Shown here: piece after piece, positions 51,471-56,792 of the stretch
Layout of the letters: every line of letters starts with the position of its first letter
Position numbering within the stretch: position 1 is the stretch's first letter
From: Caulobacter sp. BK020
Lineage (GTDB): Bacteria; Pseudomonadota; Alphaproteobacteria; Caulobacterales; Caulobacteraceae
Reading direction: 5' to 3'
NCBI RefSeq assembly: GCF_004342605.1
Contig: NZ_SLZL01000025.1
Span: 1 to 56,792 of the forward strand
DNA: 56,792 nt
Notes under the pieces: generated by a model
Told to the model about the DNA's origin: nothing
Database searches by the model: none
What the model saw: the letters and a program-made list of their open reading frames with translations, nothing else
Made by a program: the position numbers and the translations under genes

Positions 51471-51782
51471 CTAGTCCTTGCCCGAGCGGCTGAGGATGGC
51501 CAGCAGGCTCTGCGACTTCTGGGGCAGGTCGGAGGCCAGGCGCGAGGCCATTTCGCGCACGCCGACCGCATAGGCCTCGCCGCCCTCGGCGATCTCGCCG
51601 GCTCGCCGCGCCAGGTCCTCCAGGTCGCGGGCCAGGGCCTCGACCTGCTCGCGGGCCAGCAGCCGCGCCTCGCGCTGCAGGCGCCGGACGCGCTGGGTGG
51701 TGGTCTCGGGCCCGCGGCCGAGATCATAGACCTCGACGGGGCCGGTCTGTTCGGGGACCAGGGTCAAAAGCGGACCGTTCAT
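51471..51782 (-). CDS. Conserved-looking hypothetical protein, 103 residues, coiled coil
   Basis: The first 25 residues form a polar strand-like start (LLTLVPEQTGPVEVYDLGRG). Residues 30-75 are a long charged helix (RVRRLQREARLLAREQVEAL, then ARDLEDLARRAGEIAEGGEA) that should form coiled coil. No membrane segment or signal is seen. It precedes the phosphodiesterase gene by 56 bases on the same strand. I do not recognise a family. Confidence 0.65.
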   Translation of the reverse strand: MNGPLLTLVPEQTGPVEVYDLGRGPETTTQRVRRLQREARLLAREQVEALARDLEDLARRAGEIAEGGEAYAVGVREMASRLASDLPQKSQSLLAILSRSGKD

Positions 51783-51942
51783 GACGTCGTCGCCTCCTCG
51801 GGCGGCGTCCGGACGTGGCGCCGGCCCTCGACAATAGAAGGCTGCGCCAGGGCCGAGCGTTCCCCGGCCCGGCGCCGTTCCGCACGATCGTCCGGCGCCG
51901 TGGCCCCCATGCCACAGCTTCGCGCGGAGGTGGTTTGCGCCC

Positions 51943-52500
51943 TTATGAAGCGGGGGGTTTGGTCGCCGGCTTGCCCGCCGTCGGCGCCCCCGGTTCGCAG
52001 GGGCCCTGGTAGGTGCTGACCGCGTTCAGGCGCAGGGTCTGCTTGCGCCCGAAGGCCGAGACGACCAGCTCCAGGTCGGTCCTGGCGGTGGTCACGAAGT
52101 CGCCGCTGACCCGGCCGGTCAGGGCGTAGTCGATGTGGTCCTTCTGGCAGGCGTGGTCCAGGCGGAAGCCGTCGGCCGTGCGCGTCACCGTCGGATTGCC
52201 GCAGGGCGAGACCTTGCGGGCCGCCTCGGCGCCGGGGTCGAAGCCCTGGCCCACGCACTGGGTCGAATCCTCGGGCCCGGCCGGGGTCTGGGTGACCGTC
52301 TTCCACAGGCCGGGCTTCAGGGTGGTGGGGCCGCCGGCGACCGGGGCGGCGTCCGGCTGGGCGATCGGCGTCTGGCTGGAGCCGGCCGCCGGGTCGTGGG
52401 TCCGGTCGTCGGTGCGGGAGCAGGCGATCAAGCCGAGCAGGGCGGGACCGAGCAGCAGGATCGGGACCAGGCGGCGGGAACTCGAAACCAGGTGAGGCAT
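51943..52500 (-). CDS. DUF3617-type lipoprotein
   Basis: A 185-residue protein with a lipoprotein signal: basic start, hydrophobic LVPILLLGPALLGL and lipobox LIAC with the acylated Cys near residue 27. After a Pro/Ala linker comes TLKPGLWKTVTQTPAGPEDS, typical of DUF3617 (LxPGxWxxT), with cysteine pairs in QCVGQGF, SPCGNP and HACQKDH. It should sit in the envelope; the function of the family is unknown. It ends in a proline/lysine-rich tail. Confidence 0.75.
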   Translation of the reverse strand: MPHLVSSSRRLVPILLLGPALLGLIACSRTDDRTHDPAAGSSQTPIAQPDAAPVAGGPTTLKPGLWKTVTQTPAGPEDSTQCVGQGFDPGAEAARKVSPCGNPTVTRTADGFRLDHACQKDHIDYALTGRVSGDFVTTARTDLELVVSAFGRKQTLRLNAVSTYQGPCEPGAPTAGKPATKPPAS

Positions 52501-52552
52501 GGACCAAGCCTAACGCGTTCAGCGGCCGGCGGGAAAGCCCCGTCTCGCCCCC

Positions 52553-52590
52553 CTCGCCCCGCCCCGCCTCGCCCCGCCCCGCCTCGCCCT
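52553..52590. repeat. 15-bp tandem repeat, 2.5 copies
   Basis: Unit CTCGCCCCGCCCCGC repeated from 52553, in the gap between two divergent genes. Only C/G/T on this strand; it may alter spacing of promoter elements by slippage. Confidence 0.6.
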
Positions 52591-52639
52591 ATCTCAGACG
52601 GCCCGCGCCTTCCCTGGCGACTCGCCCCATGCTCCCGCC

Positions 52640-53236
52640 ATGGCCGACGAAACCCTCGAACAGCTGATCGACCGCCTGCGCTTGGTGGAAGCGCAGATCG
52701 AGGCCGCCTTCGCCGCGCGGGACGCCGAGCGGAGCGCCGCCGCCGGCCTGGTGATCGAGGGCGGCAAGCCCTGCTTCAAGGCCGACGCCCTGCGCCGCCA
52801 GCGCGCCCACCGCAAGGGCCTGCGCCTGGCCGCCACCCCGTGGCCGACCCTGCTGACCATGCCGCTGATCTACGGCATGGCCCTGCCGCTGATGATCCTC
52901 GACCTCAGCGTCAGCCTCTACCAGCTGGGCTGCTTCACCGCCTGGGGCATCCAGCGGGTCAAACGCTCCGACTATGTCGTCATCGACCGCCACCGGCTGG
53001 GCTATCTGAACCCCGTCCAGAAGCTCAACTGCGTGTTCTGCGGCTACGGCAACGGGGTCATCGCCTACGCCCGCGAGATCACCGCCCGCACCGAGCAGTA
53101 CTGGTGCCCGATCAAGCACGCCCTGAAGGTCAAGGGCAGCCACGAGCGCTATCGCGACTTCCAGGCCTATGGCGACGCCGAGGGCTATGTGGCGAGCTCG
53201 GGGGCGTATCGCGAGCGGCTGAAGCGGGGGGCTTAG
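52640..53236 (+). CDS. Hypothetical membrane-associated protein with conserved cysteines
   Basis: A 198-residue protein. The N-terminus is a charged helix (EQLIDRLRLVEAQIEAAFAA); a hydrophobic region follows near residues 65-105 (LLTMPLIYGMALPLMILDLS, then LYQLGCFTAWGI). The C-terminal part carries a polar, well-ordered block: YLNPVQKLNCVFCGYGNGVI and EQYWCPIKHALKVKG. The CxxC plus a later Cys-Pro and His could bind metal. The family is not recognised. Its 3' end overlaps the next, convergent gene by 107 bases. Confidence 0.72.
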   Translation: MADETLEQLIDRLRLVEAQIEAAFAARDAERSAAAGLVIEGGKPCFKADALRRQRAHRKGLRLAATPWPTLLTMPLIYGMALPLMILDLSVSLYQLGCFTAWGIQRVKRSDYVVIDRHRLGYLNPVQKLNCVFCGYGNGVIAYAREITARTEQYWCPIKHALKVKGSHERYRDFQAYGDAEGYVASSGAYRERLKRGA

Positions 53237-53507
53237 GCTGGCCCCGGTTCTTCTCGCCCCGGCCTCGCCAGTAGAAGGCCCACATGTCCGGCTCGGGCGG
53301 CGCGACGCCGTCCTCGGCCATCTGGCGCACCCAGCGAGGGAAGTGGAGGAGAGCCTGGTGGGCGTCGTGGGGATGGTCGCGGCGGATCTGGGCGAACTTG
53401 GCGATCGCCGCCCGGACGAAGCCGGCTTTTCGCATCGCCTTGATGTAGCCCTTCATGGCGCGCTTGAGCCGGGGTCGGCGGACGCGTCTGGCGCGGGGCT
53501 GGGTCAT
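53130..53507 (-). CDS. Hypothetical basic protein, 125 residues
   Basis: Starts at ATG 53507 after a strong binding site (AAAAAAGGAGCCCTTCC). The first 40 residues are highly basic (TQPRARRVRRPRLKRAMKGY), then a helical stretch with FAQIRRDHPHDAHQALLHFP and WAFYWRGRGEKNRG. The last 40 residues are Pro/Ser/Arg-rich and lie antisense to the convergent gene, so the true end may be less constrained. Possible nucleic-acid binding from charge alone. No family recognised. Confidence 0.55.
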   Translation of the reverse strand: MTQPRARRVRRPRLKRAMKGYIKAMRKAGFVRAAIAKFAQIRRDHPHDAHQALLHFPRWVRQMAEDGVAPPEPDMWAFYWRGRGEKNRGQPKPPASAARDTPPSSPHSPRRRHRPGSRDSARGCP

Positions 53508-53549
53508 TGGAAGGGCTCCTTTTTTGTTTCAAGGACCGGGGGAGGCGAT

Positions 53550-53662
53550 CACTTGCTCCCTACGGACCGCTTCGCGGTCGTCTTCCCCCAGAGGGGGAAG
53601 AGCGCTGGCTCCGCCCCCCATGGGGGCGGACAGACCGCGAAGCGGTCAGGTGGGGGCAAGTG
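53550..53662. repeat. Composite palindromic repeat element, copy 2
   Basis: Bounded by CACTTGCTCCC and GGTGGGGGCAAGTG, so its ends are inverted repeats. Inside are CCGCTTCGCGG, TTCCCCCAGAGGGGGAAG, GGCTCCGCCCCCCATGGGGG and GACCGCGAAGCGGTC. The same modules appear in swapped order at 35547-35673. Confidence 0.7.
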
Positions 53663-54141
53663 TTCGCGGGCACGATCTCTCATCCTCACGCGATCACTCG
53701 CTGAGCGGATGGAAAGGGTCGCGGAGCGCCGGACATCGTCCGGAGGTCTTTGAGTTATTACCGTTTCGACGAAGCCCATATCGCTCCGCGCGCTCGTTAT
53801 TCGCCAGCGTCCGGTAGGCAGCGCTCTTAACGCTTAGCCGGACCCGGTCTCGATCCCTTTGGGGAGAAACCGGACGACAGGGGCGCGGGCCGCCAGGCAA
53901 TCACGCGCTTGGTCCCCATCGACGCCGACGGCGGGCGGGGCCTGCAACGCCAGGCTCCCCGGACACGCTGGAGTAACCCCCTCCAGCCCAGTCCCGCTCG
54001 ATCGCCCCCCGCCGCCGCATCGGTCGCTGGCCATGCGCCCTTTCCCCGCGTCGAGGTGAGACCAGGATAAGGGCGCCCGGAGAGGGTGAGGGGCATAAAG
54101 TTTTAGCGCAGCAAGATCAGCGGCTTGTCCGCCACAGTGAC

Positions 54142-54219
54142 GGGGACATGCCCTTGCGGCGTGTCCCCAAGCCCTGGCTCAGTGCGAACTCTGGGGACAC
54201 GCTGCGAGGGCGCGTCCCC
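54142..54219 (-). terminator. Twin GGGGACA hairpins downstream of the first XRE gene
   Basis: GGGGACATGCC-CTTGC-GGCGTGTCCCC (54142-54168, one G-U) and GGGGACACGC-TGCGAGG-GCGCGTCCCC (54193-54219, one mismatch). They sit 12-90 bases past the stop of the minus-strand XRE gene and are probably its terminator; they also look like a dispersed repeat. Confidence 0.45.
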
Positions 54220-54230
54220 GGCCGCGCGCC

Positions 54231-54653
54231 CTACGCCGCCGCGCCGCGCAGCGCCGCCGCCGTCGTCTGGACCAGGGCGGCCAGGCGGTGACGCAGCGGA
54301 CCGGGCGGCAGGTCCAGCCAGGCCTCGGCCAGGGCCAGGCCGCCGGGCGCGCCCAGCATTCGCGCGGTCAGCGACGCGCCGGCCTCGGCCTCGCCCGTCG
54401 CCGGCGCGCTATCGGCCGCGTCCGGCAGGCCCTCGAAGAAGGCCGCCACCGGAACCTCCAGCGCCCGGGCGATGGCGTGCAGGGCCGAGGCGCTGATCCG
54501 GTTGGCGCCGGTCTCGTACTTCTGCACCTGCTGGAAGGTCAGGCCCAGCCGCCTGGCCAGCGCCTCCTGGCTCAGGCCCCGCAGCTTGCGCCGCCACCGC
54601 ACGGCTTGGCCGACATGGACGTCGACGGGATGGCGGTCGGCGATGGGTTTCAT
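54231..54653 (-). CDS. XRE-family transcriptional regulator 1
   Basis: A 140-residue DNA-binding protein. The helix-turn-helix is at residues about 15-70 (VGQAVRWRRKLRGLSQEALA, then RRLGLTFQQVQKYETGANRI). The C-terminal half includes EAWLDLPPGPLRHRLAALVQ, a short helical domain common in alphaproteobacterial members. AGGAGG lies 12 bases before ATG 54653. It is divergent from XRE gene 2 with a near-perfect 19-bp palindrome between them. A decayed copy of its 3' end lies at 55800-55873. Confidence 0.85.
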   Translation of the reverse strand: MKPIADRHPVDVHVGQAVRWRRKLRGLSQEALARRLGLTFQQVQKYETGANRISASALHAIARALEVPVAAFFEGLPDAADSAPATGEAEAGASLTARMLGAPGGLALAEAWLDLPPGPLRHRLAALVQTTAAALRGAAA

Positions 54654-54681
54654 GGCGTGACTTGCCTCCTGGTTGAGAAAA

Positions 54682-54700
54682 TACACACTGTCAGTATGTA
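54682..54700. promoter_or_regulatory. Operator-like palindrome between divergent XRE genes
   Basis: TACACACTGTCAGTATGTA fits TACAnACTGnCAGTnTGTA, a 19-bp palindrome with only the centre and one pair not matching. It lies 29 bases from the start of XRE gene 1 and 33 from the preferred start of gene 2, so one or both products probably bind it. Confidence 0.6.
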
Positions 54701-54732
54701 GAATGCGACGCCGACCAAGGCAACGGTCCGGC

Positions 54733-54954
54733 GTGGCCGACAAAGACGATCTCCTCGCCCTGGGGCGCGAAATCCGCCGCCATCGCAAGGCGCTGGGCCT
54801 CAGCCAGGAACTCCTGGCCGAGCGCGCCGGCCTGCACCGCAACTATGTCGGCTTCCTTGAGCGCGGCGAGCGCAATCCCAGCGTCACCACCCTGTTCCGC
54901 GTCGCCCAGGCGCTGGAGGTCCGGGCCGCCGATCTGGTGGCGGGCGTCGGCTAG
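54733..54954 (+). CDS. XRE-family transcriptional regulator 2
   Basis: A minimal 73-residue helix-turn-helix protein: LGREIRRHRKALGLSQELLA, then HRNYVGFLERGERNPSVTTL and FRVAQALEVRAADLVAG. There is no effector domain. I prefer GTG 54733 (ADKDDLLALG), which starts just before the conserved fold; ATG 54703 or TTG 54673 are possible but would place the start inside or beside the palindrome. Small XRE proteins of this kind act as repressors. Confidence 0.78.
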   Translation: MADKDDLLALGREIRRHRKALGLSQELLAERAGLHRNYVGFLERGERNPSVTTLFRVAQALEVRAADLVAGVG

Positions 54955-55098
54955 GGCCTGGACCTCCGGCGAAATCGGAAATCTGTGGTCTATAGTCCGT
55001 GGTTTGACGGGCCGGCTTGCTGTTCTGTCGTCGGATGACCCGCCGCCGACCCATCGCCCCGCCCGCGCGCCGCCGCCCTCCGACCGGACTTCGCCGCC

Positions 55099-55323
55099 AT
55101 GGCTAGGCCGGATCTCGGACGGCTGGGCCGGGCGCTCCGCGACCGCCGCGAGGCGCGGGGCTGGACCCGCGAGGGCCTGGCGGCCGCCGCGGACCTCGAC
55201 GCCGAGGCGGTCGCGGCGATCGAGGCCGGCGACGCCGACCCGCCCTTCACCGTCCTCGTCCGCCTGGCCCGCGCCCTGGACGCGAGCGCCGCCGACCTGC
55301 TAGGCGCCGCCGACGCGCCCTGA
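55099..55323 (+). CDS. XRE-family transcriptional regulator 3
   Basis: A 74-residue helix-turn-helix protein (LGRALRDRREARGWTREGLA, then AAADLDAEAVAAIEAGDADP and FTVLVRLARALDASAADLLG). The recognition helix (DAEAVAAIEAG) is more acidic and Ala-rich than in its neighbours, so DNA binding may be weak. It starts at ATG 55099 in the same orientation as genes 2 and 4, with a GGTCTATAGTCC near-palindrome about 110 bases upstream. Confidence 0.72.
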   Translation: MARPDLGRLGRALRDRREARGWTREGLAAAADLDAEAVAAIEAGDADPPFTVLVRLARALDASAADLLGAADAP

Positions 55324-55370
55324 CCGTCGCCGGGGATTGCGTCGTACCCGTTTTGTTCCATACTGGGGCG

Positions 55371-55760
55371 ATGGAACAGCGGTCGGACAATCCCCCGCGC
55401 GGCGGTCGTGACGAGCGTGCGCGCGTGGGCTGGAACCTGCGCCGCCTGCGCGTGACGCGCGGCCTCACCCAGGAGCGGCTGGCCCAGGAGGCCGGCGTCG
55501 ACCGCACCTATGTCAGCGGCCTGGAACGCGGCCGCGAGAACCCCACCGTCGACCTGCTCGACCGCCTGGCCCTGGTCCTGGGCGCCCCGCTGGGCGCGTT
55601 CTTCGTCGAACCCCCCGACCGCGCCGCCCCGCCGCCGGTGCTGAGGGCGGGGAGGAAGCGCCGAAGACCGCCGGACGACGGCCTCGCCGAGCCGGCCGGA
55701 CGGCCGTTCCTCGTGGAGGGGCGGCGGGGGGTCGTGGCCTGGGGGGCGCTGGCGGGGTGA
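55371..55760 (+). CDS. XRE-family transcriptional regulator 4
   Basis: A 129-residue protein. The helix-turn-helix at residues 18-75 (VGWNLRRLRVTRGLTQERLA, then DRTYVSGLERGRENPTVDLL) is a strong match. The C-terminal 50 residues are Pro/Arg-rich and low in structure (FVEPPDRAAPPPVLRAGRKR). ATG 55371 (EQRSDNPPRGGRDE) follows CTGGGG; an ATG 18 bases upstream is less likely. Last of four XRE genes within 1.5 kb. Confidence 0.82.
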   Translation: MEQRSDNPPRGGRDERARVGWNLRRLRVTRGLTQERLAQEAGVDRTYVSGLERGRENPTVDLLDRLALVLGAPLGAFFVEPPDRAAPPPVLRAGRKRRRPPDDGLAEPAGRPFLVEGRRGVVAWGALAG

Positions 55761-55799
55761 GGGGGCTCCCGCCTTGGCGAGCGCCCTTCGAGGGGGCTC

Positions 55800-55873
55800 T
55801 CAGAGTCCCGGCGCGCCCGAGACCCGCAAAGCCGCCGCCGTCGCCTGCACCAAAGCGGCCAGCGGTGACGCAG
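55800..55873 (-). pseudogene. Decayed 3' fragment of an XRE gene 1 copy
   Basis: On the minus strand this stretch matches the end of XRE gene 1: LRHR, then after a one-base deletion LAALVQATAAALR, against LRHRLAALVQTTAAALR. It continues to a TGA at 55800-55802 with a different last few residues (VSGAPGL). Upstream of 55873 the similarity stops. It is best read as a remnant of an old duplication. Confidence 0.6.
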
Positions 55874-55983
55874 CGCTCGCGCTGAAGGCGGGCCGGAAGG
55901 CGCAATAGGTCTCCTTCTCCCCTCGCGGGAGAAGGTGTCGGCGAAGCCGACGGATGAGGGGTCTCTGGGCCTGGCCGGCGAGA

Positions 55984-56327
55984 TCACCCCAACCGTTCCG
56001 GCACGTCCATCGCTTCGTCCAGCACGCGCAGGATCACCACCTCATCGCCTTCAAGCCGGAACGCCACGACGTGCCGGGGATGGCCCACGCGTTCGTCGGG
56101 CGGCAGGTCGGCGCGGCTGAAGCGGATGGGATAGAGGCGCAGGTCGGGCGGCAGATCGGGATCGGTCCGGACGCCGGGCCGACTGGAATCCTCGCGCAGC
56201 GCCGTGAAGGCCCGTTCCAGCAGCAGGCGGTAGAGGCGGCGTTGCGCTTACCGAACCGGGCTTCGCTCCAGGCCAGGATGGCCGCCACGTCGCGGCGGGC
56301 GCCGGACGTGAGCCGCGATCGCTTCAC
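55984..56327 (-). pseudogene. ParE/RelE-type toxin gene with a frameshift
   Basis: From GTG 56327 the frame reads KRSRLTSGARRDVAAILAWS and EARFGKRNA, a typical ParE-like N-terminus. Near 56231-56243 it loses one base (or gains two). In the next frame the toxin continues: YRLLLERAFTALRE, PPDLRLYPIRFSRADLPP, and RHVVAFRLEGDEVVILRVLD, ending at TGA 55984. An intact gene would be 114 residues. GTG 56327 overlaps the antitoxin stop by four bases. Either the toxin is truly broken or the base is a sequencing error. Confidence 0.7.
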
Positions 56328-56605
56328 GCGGCGTGCGAGGCCTCGTCCAGTTCCGCCTCGATCTGATCGAACCAGGCGCCAAGGTCGTCGACGATCTCGA
56401 AACGGCCCGCGTCGAGGTCGTCGAGGCCTTCCTGGATCAGGGCCTTGAAGCGTTCGACCTTCGCGGCTTCGCGGCGCTGCTCGCGTTGCAGCAGATCGAC
56501 GGCCGCCGCCAGCACCGCGTCGGCGTCGGGACAGGCGCCGGAGGCGATCTGGGCCTCGACGAAGGCTTCCAGCGGTTCGGGCAGGATGACGGAGCGCGCG
56601 GTCAT
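56324..56605 (-). CDS. ParD-like antitoxin
   Basis: A 93-residue antitoxin. The N-terminal ribbon-helix-helix part (ARSVILPEPLEAFVEAQIAS, then GACPDADAVLAAAVDLLQRE) and the C-terminal helix with GLDDLDAGRFEIVDDLGAWF are the ParD pattern. It lies upstream of the frameshifted toxin gene, overlapping by four bases. With a dead partner it would be an orphan antitoxin that may still neutralise related toxins, such as the intact ParE-like protein at 11 kb. Confidence 0.8.
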   Translation of the reverse strand: MTARSVILPEPLEAFVEAQIASGACPDADAVLAAAVDLLQREQRREAAKVERFKALIQEGLDDLDAGRFEIVDDLGAWFDQIEAELDEASHAA

Positions 56606-56792
56606 GGGGTGAGGGTAGGGCGAAACCGGAGTTTCTCAAAGCGTGGGCGGCGCGCCCCTTCCTCGCGAAGGGGAGCCAGCCTTTCATCTCACGGCGAGAC
56701 GTGACCCCCATTTTTCATCCAGCGATAACGAGAGTCCTGGGTTGATTTGAGCCTTGGTGTTGGTGGGTGGCAAGAGGCCGGCGCGCGGAGCT

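Larger units (their letters stand above)
53508..54230. other. Large non-coding gap with repeats
   Basis: A 723-base stretch without a credible gene. It holds the composite repeat element at 53550-53662, an unassigned 54-58% strand-symmetric-looking segment (about 53700-54100) with several short open frames that lack binding sites, and two GGGGACA-type hairpins at 54142-54168 and 54193-54219. Confidence 0.45.

Noticed and set aside
53694..54096. Short open frames in the gap before the XRE cluster
   Set aside because: No ribosome binding sites, Pro/Arg/Gly-rich products and mutually overlapping frames on both strands.
54231..55760. Prophage immunity region
   Set aside because: Four repressor-like genes suggested it, but there is no integrase, excisionase, replication or structural phage gene nearby.

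Overview
The window is about 57 kb of high-GC alphaproteobacterial chromosome. Gene content and order point to Caulobacter or a close relative. The supporting points are fliQ-fliR-flhB followed by the hybrid kinase gene cckA, a dnaG-rpoD pair, TonB-dependent receptors without any SusD partner, and TTAA half-sites like those of the master regulator CtrA in front of fliQ. No tRNA, rRNA or CRISPR array was seen. Most of the window is ordinary chromosome; the last 4 kb and the first few hundred bases have an accessory character.

Layout. 1-1.4 kb: tail of an IS630-type transposase, pgsA, and a FitA/VapC-type toxin-antitoxin pair with its operator. 1.6-11 kb: an MFS transporter, a saccharopine-dehydrogenase-like enzyme, a Na+/H+ antiporter, a large superfamily 1 helicase and uvrC. 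11-15.3 kb: a ParE-type toxin-antitoxin pair, a 2OG-Fe(II) oxygenase-like protein, a PEBP protein, a DUF998 membrane protein and an exported M28 peptidase. 15.5-18.8 kb: two very small genes (one looks like a miniature flagellar rod protein), then an ECF sigma/anti-sigma pair divergent from an exported subtilase. 18.9-22.5 kb: a HAD hydrolase, two unmarked small genes, a DUF1272 protein, carA with a structured leader, and a truncated globin that has lost its haem ligand. 22.6-26.9 kb: an exported carboxylesterase and a GH20 hexosaminidase.

27.2-35.5 kb is the most interesting region. Two paralogous TonB-dependent receptors are followed by a Tat-exported flavin amine oxidase, a secreted cytochrome c and a secreted RidA-type imine deaminase. 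Read together they suggest an envelope-located route for amine oxidation: outer-membrane uptake, periplasmic oxidation to an imine with electrons passed to cytochrome c, and hydrolysis of the imine in the same compartment.

35.8-46.3 kb holds cell-cycle and information genes: fliQ, fliR, flhB, an orphan gene, cckA, a repetitive glycine-rich secreted protein, rpoD and dnaG (whose zinc-finger ligands are mostly gone). 46.6-53.5 kb carries an EamA transporter, a DUF2855 protein, a DUF885-like protein, a glycerophosphodiester phosphodiesterase and several conserved hypotheticals. 54.2-56.6 kb is a cluster of four small XRE-family regulators, a decayed copy of one of them, and a toxin-antitoxin pair whose toxin is frameshifted. 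Palindromic intergenic repeats of several families are scattered through the window.
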